DNA of 64,000 nucleotides from an uncultured Bacteroidales bacterium (GCA_900317845.1 ONII01000007.1:35818-99817), one strand, 5' to 3'; positions 8,541 through 17,924 are shown, numbered from the stretch's first letter. Notes: generated from the letters alone by a model not told the origin. Translations and numbers: made by a program.

Positions 8541-9407
8541 TTAACGGTGCATCGCGTGGAAACACACGCCTACGCCGTTGGGGCCGCAGTGGCTGCCGGC
8601 GGTGGGGTTCACGTCCACGTACACAATTTGCTGTTTGCCGTATTTTTCTTCTATCATCCGGCCCACCTCATGGGCAATCTCCGGGGCATCGCTATGGCCG
8701 ATACAGATGCGGTGGGCGGCAATGTCCTCGCCCAGTTCGCCCACTTTGTCCACCAGGAAATCCAGCGCTTTGGCACGTCCTTTGGCCGTTCCAATGCTCA
8801 CCATCTTGCCTTCCTCGCTCATGTAGATGAGGGGGCGTACGCCAATGAGGGTACCCATGGTGGCGGCAAGGCCGCTCACACGGCCGCTGCGGCGGAAGAA
8901 TTTAAGGTCATCGGCAAAAAAATACATGGCGAACTTGTCCACTTCCGTGCGGGCCCATTCCAGCACCTGGTCCAGTGTTTTCCCGGCTTTTACCAGGTCA
9001 CCCACCTCACGCACAATGGCATAGCTGAGGGTGGTAATGCCTTTGGTGTCTATCTCCTCGAAGCGCGTGCCGGGATATTTTTTCTTAAGCGTGGCAACGG
9101 CCTGGTCCATGGCGTCGAAGGTGTTGGTCATCGCGCGCGAGAAATGCACATACAGGATGTCGTTCCCAGCCACGAAGTCGCGGATGAAGTAGTTGATATA
9201 CTGCTCTTTGGAGATGGCGCTGGTGGTGGGAAGGACGCCTCCGCGAAGGGTGTCGTAGAAGGCGTGCGCATCGAAGCTGTCAAAATCCACATACGGATAC
9301 GTGGTTTTTGCGTCGATGCTGTAGGGCATCGAAATGAGCGTATAACCGTACTCGGCCGCCAGAGCGGGCGTCATGTCGGTATCGGTGTCGGTGTAAATCT
9401 TTAACAT
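8541..9407 (-). CDS. fakB: DegV/FakB fatty-acid-binding protein
   Basis: A 288-residue DegV family protein. It has the N-terminal DTDTDMTP turn, the TTSAISKEQY segment that lines the fatty-acid carboxylate site in FakB proteins, and the FFRRSGRVSG motif, then GVRPLI. Known: FakB binds a fatty acid and presents it to the kinase FakA for phosphorylation. It overlaps fakA by 7 bases, so the two are very likely co-translated partners. Only one FakB is seen here. Confidence 0.88.
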   Translation of the reverse strand: MLKIYTDTDTDMTPALAAEYGYTLISMPYSIDAKTTYPYVDFDSFDAHAFYDTLRGGVLPTTSAISKEQYINYFIRDFVAGNDILYVHFSRAMTNTFDAMDQAVATLKKKYPGTRFEEIDTKGITTLSYAIVREVGDLVKAGKTLDQVLEWARTEVDKFAMYFFADDLKFFRRSGRVSGLAATMGTLIGVRPLIYMSEEGKMVSIGTAKGRAKALDFLVDKVGELGEDIAAHRICIGHSDAPEIAHEVGRMIEEKYGKQQIVYVDVNPTAGSHCGPNGVGVCFHAMHR

Positions 9408-10999
9408 AATACCAGAATATAATCGTAAACGGGTTGTCCGCCATCAAGGAGAATGACCTCCGTACGCGGATAGGTTTTTTCGAGGGTGCTTTTGAGTTGT
9501 GCTGCTTCCGCCGAAGGGACCGGGGCCCCCTGCAGGAGCATGAGGATATCGGCACTGCCGGCGTTTAGCCTGGCGGCCAAATCCTGTGCCGCTTGTATGC
9601 GGCTGGGGTGGGCGGTCAGGATGTCTTTGCCGCTGAAGCCGATATAGTCTCCTTTGTGGGCTTCTGCCGTGTCACGGATGGCTTGGCAGATGTGGCCGGT
9701 GGTAACCGATGCGGCTGCCTCTGCGAGGGACTGAACCAGCTGGTCTGTAGGAAGTTCCGCATCCAGGTTGGCCAGGGAAAAATACCCTTCGCCGAGCGTA
9801 CGGGTGGGAATGACTTCTACGCGGGCATCTTTGTACAGGCTGGCGGCCTGCCTTGCGGTGAGAAGGATGTTGCCGTTGTTGGGGAAAACCAGGATGGTGT
9901 CTGCCGCGGCCTGGTCAAAGGCTTCCAGGAAGCGTTCTACCGGCGGATTCATGGTTTGACCGCCTTCGATGACCACATCGGCCCCCATTTCCTTGAAGGT
10001 TTCCGTGAGGCCTTTGCCGGCGGCCACGGTAACCGTTCCCAGGGCTTTGCGGCTGCGTTTGAAACGCGTTTCCATGTGGTTCTCATGGTGCTGAAGGGTC
10101 ATGTTCTCTACCTTGACGGTGAGAAATTCGCCCCACTCGCGGCACTTGCTGAGCACCGCGCCCGGGTCCTGGGTGTGGATGTGCACCTTTACGATGCTGC
10201 CGTCGCGGAAAAACACCAGGGAATCCCCTTGGGCTAGCAGCCAATCCTTGATGATGCGCTCGTCAAAGGTGTCAGGATTCACTTTGGCGCGCTGCAGGCG
10301 GAGGAGAAACTCCGTGCAGTAACCATACTCCAGGACACTGTCTTCCGTGAAGGCGTTCAAGTCCAGGCCGGGCATGGTGGGGGCGCCGCTTGCATTACCT
10401 ACGTCTTCGACCGGGTGTCTCCCTTCCAGCGCCATCCGCATCCCTTCCGCAATACACACAAGGCCTGCGCCGCCGCTGTCCACTACGCCGGCTTTTTTGA
10501 GCACATCCAACTGCTCCGGCGTGTGTTCCAGGGCCGTTTCCATAGCGGCAATCCACCGGTCCAGATAGGCTTCAAGGGTAGCGGCGTCCTGTGCGCCCGC
10601 AACGCCTTCCCGAAGCACGGTGAGGATGGTGCCTTCCACCGGCTGCGAAACGGCGCGATAGGCTTCATCCACAGCTTGTTGCATGGCGCTACAGAAGGTG
10701 GGCATATCGGCCTTATCCCTTCCTTTTACGCCTTTGGCGATGCCGGCAAAGATGCGGGAGAGGATAACACCGGAATTGCCGCGGGCGCCCAGCAGCATGC
10801 CACGGGCTACGGAATCGGCCATTTCCGTCAGGCTGGAACCGCAGGCATGGGTGCCGGCCTCTATGGTCATGAACATGTTGTCTCCTGTGTCTCCGTCCGG
10901 GATGGGGAACACATTGAGGTCGTTGATACGCTGGCGGTTCCGGGAAAGGTTGGCGGCACCGCCACAAATCAGGTTCAGGTACAGTTCTGCGTCCAGCAT
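9401..10999 (-). CDS. fakA: Fatty acid kinase FakA (DAK2/DhaL domain)
   Basis: A 532-residue protein with an N-terminal DhaL kinase domain carrying the Mg-ATP signature NVFPIPDGDTGDNM near residue 30 and ARGNSGVILS near residue 75, a middle linking domain, and a C-terminal DegV-like half with FPNNGNI. Length and order match FakA, which phosphorylates FakB-bound fatty acid. It follows the MMPL exporter by 4 bases. Together with FakB and PlsX it lets the cell activate free fatty acids without acyl-CoA. Confidence 0.9.
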   Translation of the reverse strand: MLDAELYLNLICGGAANLSRNRQRINDLNVFPIPDGDTGDNMFMTIEAGTHACGSSLTEMADSVARGMLLGARGNSGVILSRIFAGIAKGVKGRDKADMPTFCSAMQQAVDEAYRAVSQPVEGTILTVLREGVAGAQDAATLEAYLDRWIAAMETALEHTPEQLDVLKKAGVVDSGGAGLVCIAEGMRMALEGRHPVEDVGNASGAPTMPGLDLNAFTEDSVLEYGYCTEFLLRLQRAKVNPDTFDERIIKDWLLAQGDSLVFFRDGSIVKVHIHTQDPGAVLSKCREWGEFLTVKVENMTLQHHENHMETRFKRSRKALGTVTVAAGKGLTETFKEMGADVVIEGGQTMNPPVERFLEAFDQAAADTILVFPNNGNILLTARQAASLYKDARVEVIPTRTLGEGYFSLANLDAELPTDQLVQSLAEAAASVTTGHICQAIRDTAEAHKGDYIGFSGKDILTAHPSRIQAAQDLAARLNAGSADILMLLQGAPVPSAEAAQLKSTLEKTYPRTEVILLDGGQPVYDYILVLC

Positions 11000-11003
11000 A
11001 GGT

Positions 11004-13493
11004 CTACTGTTCAGGAATGCGGAATCCGCGACGGAAGAAGCGGTATTTGCACAGCTGACGGAAAATAAACGGTTGCAGGGAATAGGTGATCAGGATGGTG
11101 GAAGCCATGCCGATGAGCGTGATAAGGCCGATGGAATGGATGGCCGGATGCCGCGCAAAAATGAGCGCGAAGGTTACAATGGCCAGCACCATGGCACTGT
11201 AGAAAATGGCCACTTTGTGGTAGTTGAGCATGGATTTTTCTCCGCGCCGGGCCTCTGCCAGGAGGCCCTCCATCACAAAGATACTGTAGTCTACGCCAAT
11301 GCCGTATATGAAGGTAGAGATGACAATGTTGATGAGGTTGAACTCCAGGTGGAAGATGGCCATGTAGCCTTGCATCACGTACCAGCTCACGAACATGGGC
11401 AGGAAGGCGATAAGGGCAATCCAGAGGTTGCGGAAACTGAACAGCAGCACCAGGAGCACAAAGATACTGGAAATCCAGAGGGTGGTGTTGAAGTCTTCAT
11501 GGATGATTTCCACCATGTCGCGGCAGTAGAAGAACGGTTCCAGCACAATCACGTGATTGGCCTCCGTGATGGCATGCCAGACCCGGTTTTGGTCCTCACG
11601 CGGGTAGGAAACCTCCGTGAAGAACATTTGCCGGCCGCTTTCCTGCGACTCATAGAAGTTGGCCAGCAGGCCGGGAGGAACGATGCCTTCCTCAATGAGA
11701 TTGCCGGGTTCGTACTTTTGCCGGAGCAGCGCAAAGAAGGAATCGAACAGATTGGCAGGCAGCTGATAGGCCTTGGCCGATTCTGTTAAATCTTTGCGAA
11801 GCTGGGCTACACGGGCGCGGGTCCAGAACTGTTTCCAGGCTTGGATACGTACCTGCTGGTCCTGCGTGGAACGGAAAACCAGGCCGGAAATAGGGGAGTA
11901 ACCCTTGATGACGCCCGCCTGCTGGAGGGAATCCAGGTGTCGGTAAAAGTCTATGTTGTAGGCCATGGCCTTGTCTATGTCTTGCTCGTCCCAGGCGGCG
12001 AAGTAGGCGTGCGCAAAGCCATCGGCATTCTTGGTATTGTAAAGGTCCTGCGCTTCCTTGAGGGTGGCATTGTCGTAGTCCAGGTTGCCCAGATCGCTGT
12101 CGAATTTCACGCGCGGGCTCATCACAACACCAATGATGATCAGGAGAGTAAGGGACCCGATGAACCATTTGTTGCGGTCCCAGGGGAGGTTGTTGAATTT
12201 CTCCACCAGCGGGAAGCCGTGCGTGCGCTTGAAGATAATCTGGTCCTTGTGCAGGAAATGCGGCAGGAACACCAGGGCGAAGAAGGTGTTGCCAATCAGG
12301 GAGAAGGTGGCGAACAGGCCGAAGTCCCTGAGCAGGTCACTTTCCGTAAAGAGCAGGCCCATGAAGGCGCCTACCGTGGTAACACAGCCCATGAACACGG
12401 GTGTGCTTTCGTCCCTGAGGAGTTTTTCGGCATCGCCCACGTAGTAGTAGTGGATGAGCACATGCAGGCAGTAGCTGATGGCTACGCCCAGCACAATGGC
12501 GCTCAGGCCCAGGGCCATCAGGGACATGACGCCGCCCTTGATCCAGTACATGCAGGCCAGGGCAAAGAGGGCGCCGTATATTACGGGGACCACTTGCTGC
12601 CACACGAAGGAGAAGCGGTGGAAGCTCATGATGATGATAATCAGGATAAGGAGCATGGACAGGCCGATGGTCCAAACCAGATCACGCTTGATGGTGCTCG
12701 CATTGGACACACTGTCCAGCGGGGTGCCGTGTACCAGCACATGGATATCCGGATTGGCAGCCTCAAAGGTTTTTGCGCTTTGCTGGACGGCATGGACGAA
12801 GCGGGTGCCTGCACCGGAATCCAGGCCGTCGAAGGCCGGGGTCAGGAAGGCCAGGGCAACGGTTTTGTCCGGGCAGAACAGATGACCGTCTTCTATGGTG
12901 AGACCGCCCATGGAAGAACCGCCTTCCATGATGGAGTTCAGGAGCACGGAACGCAGGTTCAGGGGGTCCATGGCCACCATCTGGGTGGCTTCGCCGGTTT
13001 CATCGTTCTGGATAATCTGGAAGTTTTCCTCCATTTGCTCGTCAATGGCTTCCCGGGTGAGGGCCTGCTCAAAACCCGCATACAGGGAAGTATCCATGAA
13101 GGAAGGGAGATGCGCCAGCGCAAAATCCATGGCGTCCAGGGCCGTATCCACGTCCAGGGTATAGAAGATACCCGCAATGTAATGGGTTTCCTCGTCCTGC
13201 TTTTCCAGCATGCCGCAGAATTCCTCCATGGCTTCTCCCAGCCGGGCCGGTTCCACCGGATTCAGGGTGTCCTTGGAAGTGATTTGCAGGAACACTTTGT
13301 CCTTTAGGCCAATGTCACTGAAAGCCAGTTCATTGTCCGTTGAAGAGCGGGGGAGCAGCTTCACAATGTTTTCCTCATACTCCAGTTGGAGTCCGTAATA
13401 ACCGAACAGGAGCGTGGAAGCAATGAGCAGCAGGTACATGAGCACCTTGTGCTTCCGGAAAAAGTGGTATAGCGGCAGGAATATCCGATGCAT
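11004..13493 (-). CDS. MMPL/RND-superfamily exporter
   Basis: The 829-residue protein has the RND-like plan: one N-terminal membrane helix, a large periplasmic domain (about residues 40-260), a block of membrane helices, a second helix at about 430 and second periplasmic domain, then the C-terminal helix block ending in FRRGFRIPEQ. A GVDYSIFVMEG stretch in the second block carries the conserved acidic residue of the proton relay. Known: MMPL proteins export lipids or siderophore-like molecules. First gene of the fak-plsX operon and paralogous to the transporter half of the fusion at the window start, so a lipid or fatty-acid cargo is a reasonable inference. Confidence 0.85.
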   Translation of the reverse strand: MHRIFLPLYHFFRKHKVLMYLLLIASTLLFGYYGLQLEYEENIVKLLPRSSTDNELAFSDIGLKDKVFLQITSKDTLNPVEPARLGEAMEEFCGMLEKQDEETHYIAGIFYTLDVDTALDAMDFALAHLPSFMDTSLYAGFEQALTREAIDEQMEENFQIIQNDETGEATQMVAMDPLNLRSVLLNSIMEGGSSMGGLTIEDGHLFCPDKTVALAFLTPAFDGLDSGAGTRFVHAVQQSAKTFEAANPDIHVLVHGTPLDSVSNASTIKRDLVWTIGLSMLLILIIIIMSFHRFSFVWQQVVPVIYGALFALACMYWIKGGVMSLMALGLSAIVLGVAISYCLHVLIHYYYVGDAEKLLRDESTPVFMGCVTTVGAFMGLLFTESDLLRDFGLFATFSLIGNTFFALVFLPHFLHKDQIIFKRTHGFPLVEKFNNLPWDRNKWFIGSLTLLIIIGVVMSPRVKFDSDLGNLDYDNATLKEAQDLYNTKNADGFAHAYFAAWDEQDIDKAMAYNIDFYRHLDSLQQAGVIKGYSPISGLVFRSTQDQQVRIQAWKQFWTRARVAQLRKDLTESAKAYQLPANLFDSFFALLRQKYEPGNLIEEGIVPPGLLANFYESQESGRQMFFTEVSYPREDQNRVWHAITEANHVIVLEPFFYCRDMVEIIHEDFNTTLWISSIFVLLVLLFSFRNLWIALIAFLPMFVSWYVMQGYMAIFHLEFNLINIVISTFIYGIGVDYSIFVMEGLLAEARRGEKSMLNYHKVAIFYSAMVLAIVTFALIFARHPAIHSIGLITLIGMASTILITYSLQPFIFRQLCKYRFFRRGFRIPEQ

Positions 13494-13517
13494 ATTGTCT
13501 ACTTTGTGTTAAACACA

Positions 13518-13549
13518 CAAATATAAGGAATATTCCGCAACAAAACAAA
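13518..13549 (-). promoter_or_regulatory. Promoter of the MMPL-fak-plsX-acp operon
   Basis: On the minus strand TTTG (13549-13546), a 20-base spacer and TATATTTG (13525-13518) match the Bacteroidetes housekeeping promoter exactly. The expected start site lies about 18 bases before the MMPL ATG at 13493. Confidence 0.8.
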
Positions 13550-13566
13550 GTCCCCCTTTGGGGGAC
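13550..13566 (-). terminator. Hairpin terminator after the HhH/barrel gene
   Basis: GTCCCCC, TTT loop, GGGGGAC forms a perfect 7-bp stem. Read on the minus strand it is followed by the T-rich TTTGTTTTGTTG. It ends transcription from 13588-15228 just before the next promoter, which shares its edge. Confidence 0.7.
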
Positions 13567-13587
13567 CTTCAGCGACGGGGAGGGGAA

Positions 13588-15228
13588 CTACAGGTCGCAG
13601 TGGAGCTGGATGGCAAGGGCGGGGGTGGGCGGGCGCCCTACGCGGACCATCCAGCTGCCGCGGAGGTAGGCTTTGAGCGTGAGCCGGCGGAAGCGGTGCT
13701 TCCAGCCGCCCACCACCGACACCGCCCCGCCGCGGCCGGAGTAGGCCGGGACGGAGAAGTTCCCGGGCGCGTCCCGCTCGTATACGTAGATGCGGTCGTT
13801 CCACTGGTCGATCACAAATCCGGTAAGCCGGAGGTATGCACTCCAGGTTCCTTCGTCCTTGTAGCCGCACTCCCAGTAATTCAGCAAGCCAAACTTCTCA
13901 CACTGAACCACTTCCAGTCGTGAAACTGCATTCCACGGCCCCATCCCGAACTTCCCGTCCAGGCGGAAGTCGTGCCGCGGACGTTCGTAGTTCCGGTACC
14001 TTTCCGTAAACCGTACATCCAGGGACCAGGCCGATGCCACTTGCCACTGCCACCCTACGTACACCCTTAACTGGAAGCGCGAAGGCCCCACGGCGGGAAT
14101 GGGCAGAAGGGCCGCATCTACGGTCAAGGATGCCTGATGCCGGGGCACGCTGCTGCCAAAACCGGAACGCCCGGCCAAACCCACCCGCCGTTCGGAGGAA
14201 AACGCCCCACCCGTCGCCAGGGCATATTCCCCGTTCTTTTTCCCGGAAAAGCGGGAGGGTAGCACCCGCCCTTGAAAAGCCAGTTTGATGGGGCCGACAG
14301 GACCTCGGAATGCCGCCAGCCCCGCAATCGAACCATTCTTCCAGGCCACTTCTCCGGCGGCATCCCAGCCGCGCCAGTTCCAGCGGGTATCCACGGAAGC
14401 CGTCAGCGAGGCCGGCATTCCAAACGTATAAGAGACCGTCGTCCCCACTTGCCCGTGCCTTCCAAGCCATGCCGCATGCGCACCCACCAGCCCGTTTATA
14501 GCGCCAAAGGCCGTGGCTTGCCAATGCGTTCCACTATAGGAATAGGCCGCGCCCCGGTGCACCAGCTCCGAGGAATACGACCATACCGGCGAAATGCCCG
14601 GCGTCCGTCGGATAAACGCATCCACCGTGGATAAACTGCTCATGGAAAAGCCGCTCCAGAACGAGAGCCCCTGCCCGTAACGGGCGTTGAAATCGCCTAC
14701 CAGCAGCGTATGCCCCCGGAAACGGGTCTCTCCGTAAAATGTACCATCCTTGCCTCTCCAGGCGCCGCCTGCCCGCCACCAACTGCCTGATACCTTGGCT
14801 TTTCCGCCAATCGAAGACAGCGTTCCGCGCACCAGGGCCGATGCCCGCACGCGAACCGTATCGGCCACCCCGGGCAAGCGGTCCGACGCCAGCGACAGGA
14901 AGGGGCGCAGCACGGCGACAAGCTCCGCGGAAAAACCATCGACCAACGCCAGCTCTTCCCAAGAGAGAATGTCGCCGGCCGTCGCGCGGTAGTCGGATAG
15001 CGAGGCAATCTGGTATTCTGTCAGGAGCCCGTCGGAGCGGATACGTGCACTGTTAATCCGGATACGCCGGCCCTGTCGGGCTTCCAGCTGCGAAACCCAA
15101 TACGCGTCCACTTCTTCATCGGAGGAGGCGCCCGAAAGAAAGCGGGCCGCCCGGAGAACTTCCTCGTCCTGCGCCCATGCCCACCAGGCAAAGAGCAGGA
15201 AAACAGTCAAACACACAAGCCTTCTCAT
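13588..15228 (-). CDS. Helix-hairpin-helix plus beta-barrel-like exported protein
   Basis: The 546-residue protein has a signal peptide ending near Ala-Trp-Ala-Gln (MRRLVCLTVFLLFAWWAWAQ). Residues ~60-140 look like paired helix-hairpin-helix units of the ComEA type (LTEYQIASLSDYRATAG, LSWEELALVDGFSAEL). The rest alternates aromatic and small residues in short strands typical of an outer-membrane barrel and ends in LHCDL. Known: HhH proteins of this kind in Bacteroidetes are annotated as ComEA/HhH or hypothetical. Inferred: an outer-membrane protein with a periplasmic domain that may bind DNA. The ATG at 15228 is chosen because it places the signal peptide at the N-terminus. Confidence 0.65.
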   Translation of the reverse strand: MRRLVCLTVFLLFAWWAWAQDEEVLRAARFLSGASSDEEVDAYWVSQLEARQGRRIRINSARIRSDGLLTEYQIASLSDYRATAGDILSWEELALVDGFSAELVAVLRPFLSLASDRLPGVADTVRVRASALVRGTLSSIGGKAKVSGSWWRAGGAWRGKDGTFYGETRFRGHTLLVGDFNARYGQGLSFWSGFSMSSLSTVDAFIRRTPGISPVWSYSSELVHRGAAYSYSGTHWQATAFGAINGLVGAHAAWLGRHGQVGTTVSYTFGMPASLTASVDTRWNWRGWDAAGEVAWKNGSIAGLAAFRGPVGPIKLAFQGRVLPSRFSGKKNGEYALATGGAFSSERRVGLAGRSGFGSSVPRHQASLTVDAALLPIPAVGPSRFQLRVYVGWQWQVASAWSLDVRFTERYRNYERPRHDFRLDGKFGMGPWNAVSRLEVVQCEKFGLLNYWECGYKDEGTWSAYLRLTGFVIDQWNDRIYVYERDAPGNFSVPAYSGRGGAVSVVGGWKHRFRRLTLKAYLRGSWMVRVGRPPTPALAIQLHCDL

Positions 15229-15315
15229 GCCCACAAGGTACGAAGTCCAGGGCAAAAATAACAGCACCTGTTGATAACTTGTGTTGTTTCACATGATTTT
15301 TTGCTGTTTTTTAAT

Positions 15316-15323
15316 TATATTTG
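15316..15323 (+). promoter_or_regulatory. -7 promoter element for hpt-adk
   Basis: TATATTTG lies 19 bases before the hpt ATG at 15343. No convincing TTTG is seen at the usual distance upstream. Confidence 0.55.
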
Positions 15324-15342
15324 TACAATAATACAATTCCAA

Positions 15343-15891
15343 ATGGACAAAATTACCCTTCACGACAAAACTTTCCGTCGCTTTATTCCCAACGAGGAAA
15401 TCGAAAAAGCCATCGATTCCGTGGCGGAGCGTCTGAACAAGGACTATGCAAATTGCACGGATGAGGACCCCGCCATTTTCCTGTGCACCCTGAACGGGGC
15501 GGTCATCTTTGCCGCAGAACTGCTTAAACGGCTAACCTTCCCGCTTGTTCTCAAGGCCTGCAAACTCTCGTCCTATGAAGGCACCAGTTCCACCGGTGTG
15601 GTAAAAACGGAAGTGCCGCTTCCCACCAACCTGGAATGCCGGCGGGTAATCATTGTAGAAGACATTGTGGATACGGGCAACACCATCGTTGCCATGACAG
15701 AGCAGCTTAAGGAAAAGAAGGCAGAAGACATTCGCGTGTGCACCCTCCTGCTCAAGAAGGAAGTGTACAAGAAAGACGTGAAGCTGGACTACGTTGCCAT
15801 AGAAATTCCCAACCGGTTCATCGTGGGCTTCGGCCTGGACTATGACGAACTTGGGCGCAATATCAAGGACATTTACGTTTTAGACGACTAA
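15343..15891 (+). CDS. hpt: Hypoxanthine phosphoribosyltransferase
   Basis: A 182-residue type I phosphoribosyltransferase with the PRPP-binding signature VIIVEDIVDTGNT near residues 103-115 and the C-terminal VGFGLDYDELGRN purine-site region. It salvages hypoxanthine or guanine to the nucleotide in the cytoplasm. The ATG at 15343 is preferred because the upstream extension crosses the promoter. It is followed by adk after 4 bases, a purine-salvage pairing. Confidence 0.93.
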   Translation: MDKITLHDKTFRRFIPNEEIEKAIDSVAERLNKDYANCTDEDPAIFLCTLNGAVIFAAELLKRLTFPLVLKACKLSSYEGTSSTGVVKTEVPLPTNLECRRVIIVEDIVDTGNTIVAMTEQLKEKKAEDIRVCTLLLKKEVYKKDVKLDYVAIEIPNRFIVGFGLDYDELGRNIKDIYVLDD

Positions 15892-15895
15892 CCAC

Positions 15896-16468
15896 ATGAA
15901 GTATTATGTTCTGTTTGGGCCTCCGGGCGCCGGGAAAGGCACCCAGGCCGGTCAGATGGTAGAACGCTACCACCTGTGCCACCTATCCACCGGAGAACTC
16001 CTGCGCAGTGAAATCGCTGCCGGCACGGAGCTTGGGAAGCAGGCCAAAGCCCTGATCGACGCGGGCAATCTGGTCCCGGACGAGGTTGTGGAAGGCATGA
16101 TTGAGGCCAAATTCCGCAGCACCAAAGGGGTCGATGGCTTCCTGCTGGACGGCTTCCCGCGCACCATCGCCCAGGCGGAAGTCCTGGACCGCATGGTGGC
16201 TAAGTCCGGAGAAAGCGTAACCGCCTGTGTGTCGCTCATGATTCCGGACGCCCTCATCCACGAACGCATCGCCCACCGGGCCACCATTGAAGGCCGTGCC
16301 GATGACGCCCGAGAGGAGATTGTGGAAAACCGCATCAAAACCTACCACGCCAAAACCGAACCGCTCGTTGCCTTTTACAAGGAGGCCGGCAAGTACCATG
16401 AGATTGACGGTGTAGGCAGTATCGAGGAAGTCCGTGAGCGGATTTTCTCCGTGATGGACCGGTTCTAA
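15896..16468 (+). CDS. adk: Adenylate kinase (short form)
   Basis: The 190-residue protein has the P-loop GPPGAGKGTQ at residues 7-16, the NMP-binding STGELLRSEI and the DGFPRTIAQAE signature. It lacks a zinc-type LID insertion, as is usual for the short Bacteroidetes enzyme. It interconverts AMP and ATP with 2 ADP. Co-transcribed with hpt. A hairpin immediately downstream ends the unit. Confidence 0.95.
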   Translation: MKYYVLFGPPGAGKGTQAGQMVERYHLCHLSTGELLRSEIAAGTELGKQAKALIDAGNLVPDEVVEGMIEAKFRSTKGVDGFLLDGFPRTIAQAEVLDRMVAKSGESVTACVSLMIPDALIHERIAHRATIEGRADDAREEIVENRIKTYHAKTEPLVAFYKEAGKYHEIDGVGSIEEVRERIFSVMDRF

Positions 16469-16489
16469 GCGTTTCCCCTGTCACTTCAA

Positions 16490-16514
16490 AGCCCCGTCCC
16501 TTCCGGATGGGGCT
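16490..16514. terminator. Convergent terminator between adk and the transglycosylase gene
   Basis: AGCCCCGTCC and GGATGGGGCT form a 10-bp stem with one wobble pair around a 5-base loop. It overlaps the last bases of the convergent gene and can serve both strands. Confidence 0.65.
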
Positions 16515-17919
16515 ATTTGCGGGAAACTTTGAGTTTCTGGCCCACGGAGAGGCGGTCGTTCTTGAGTTTGTTCCAGTTCATGAGCTGCTTAACGGTGCAG
16601 TGATTGCGGCGGGCGATTTTACCCAGGGTGTCGCCGGACTTCACCTTATAGATTACCCATTGGCCTGTGGAACCGGGACGGGCAGTGGCCACAGGGCGGC
16701 CGGAAACCACGGCCCGGCCATCTTTCACGGCATCCGTGAAGAGTTCCGCCTTGCGGTAGGCGTACACCGAATCCGCCAAATCCAGGAACGGGGAAGTGTA
16801 GTTGAACGGCAGACGCAGGATTTCATCTCCGGAGGCGCCCGGAACAATGTCTTTGTGATACTGCGGATTCAGGTCCCGAAGGTCGTCCATGGGAATGCCC
16901 AGGAGCTCGCTTACCTGCGCAAAATGGAGGTTCCTGTGCACGTGAACCGTGTCCACATAGATGGGCATGGACATGGGCTCTGCGACCAGCCCGTACTCCG
17001 AGGCATAGCGGAAGGCGTACATGGCGCCCACCATGGCCGGCACGTACCCGCGCGTTTCCCGCGGCAGGTACTCGTACACGTCCCAGAAATCGGTTTTTCC
17101 GCCGGCCCGCTTAATGGCTTTGTTCACATTCCCGGAGCCGCAGTTATAGGACGATATGGCCAGCGGCCAGTCCTGGAAAATGCGGTAGGCGTCCCGCAGA
17201 TAGCGGGCAGCGGCATCTACCGCCAGTATGGGATCCATGCGCTCATCGACAAAAGAATCGATCCGGAGTCCGTAGCTTTTGGCGGTACGATACATAAACT
17301 GCCACTGGCCCAGAGCGCCCACACGGGACTCTGCCCGCGGATTGAGCGCACTCTCAATCACGGCCAGATACTTCAGTTCTTCCGGGAGGTCGTAGCGGCG
17401 GAAAGTTTCCTCGTAGATGGGCATATAATACTCCGACAGGCCCATCATCTCTCCCATCTTCCGGGGCATCTTCTCCGAATAAAGAATCATGTAATTCTTT
17501 ACCGTCTCATTGTAGGGGAGCGTAATGAACGAATTCATGGCCGTCAGCCGCCGCATGAGCACCGAATCCGGGACATCCGTGGTAAAACGCACGGAATCCA
17601 TATTGTACTGTTCCCGGGCCGATGAACGGCTCCTGCGGTGCATATACCACTGGCCCAGCAGGGTATCCGTGCTGGAAGTATAGTCCTCCAGCGCAGCCGC
17701 AACCTTGTTCTCGTTTTCTCCGGAAAGTTCTGTCTCGATGGTGGCCCGCTCGGAGGCATCCGTGCGGTACCCCTCCAATTCCGCTTCCAACTGCTCGATG
17801 CGTTGGAGCAGCGCTGCGTTTTCTTTCTGCAGTTGTTTGCGGTTTTTATGGTTCTGTGCACCGGCCCAAAACGGAGAAACCAGAAGCATAAGTGCCAGAA
17901 AGACAAACGTTTTTTTCAT
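16513..17919 (-). CDS. mltD: Membrane-bound lytic murein transglycosylase with LysM domain
   Basis: The 468-residue protein has a signal peptide (to about AGAQ, residue 21), a coiled-coil-like stretch at 25-60, an SLT/MltD catalytic domain around residues 140-320 with the catalytic Glu in AVIESALNPRAES and the GALGQWQFM signature, and a C-terminal LysM repeat (VIYKVKSGDTLGKIARRN). It cleaves glycan strands of peptidoglycan in the periplasm. Fourth gene of the parA-parB-DUF5683-mltD order conserved in Bacteroidetes. Confidence 0.9.
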   Translation of the reverse strand: MKKTFVFLALMLLVSPFWAGAQNHKNRKQLQKENAALLQRIEQLEAELEGYRTDASERATIETELSGENENKVAAALEDYTSSTDTLLGQWYMHRRSRSSAREQYNMDSVRFTTDVPDSVLMRRLTAMNSFITLPYNETVKNYMILYSEKMPRKMGEMMGLSEYYMPIYEETFRRYDLPEELKYLAVIESALNPRAESRVGALGQWQFMYRTAKSYGLRIDSFVDERMDPILAVDAAARYLRDAYRIFQDWPLAISSYNCGSGNVNKAIKRAGGKTDFWDVYEYLPRETRGYVPAMVGAMYAFRYASEYGLVAEPMSMPIYVDTVHVHRNLHFAQVSELLGIPMDDLRDLNPQYHKDIVPGASGDEILRLPFNYTSPFLDLADSVYAYRKAELFTDAVKDGRAVVSGRPVATARPGSTGQWVIYKVKSGDTLGKIARRNHCTVKQLMNWNKLKNDRLSVGQKLKVSRK

Positions 17920-17924
17920 ACCAA

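Noticed and set aside
7893-9404. 503-residue plus-strand open frame
   Set aside because: Antisense to fakB and the GNAT-like gene, which have clear motifs; no recognisable domain.
11841-13307. 488-residue plus-strand open frame
   Set aside because: Antisense to the MMPL exporter; shadow composition and no start context.
15283-15300. parS-like TGTTTCAC
   Set aside because: Only the left half matches TGTTTCACGTGAAACA; the right half is T-rich. Half sites TGTTCCAC near 20625 are also incomplete. No full parS was found.
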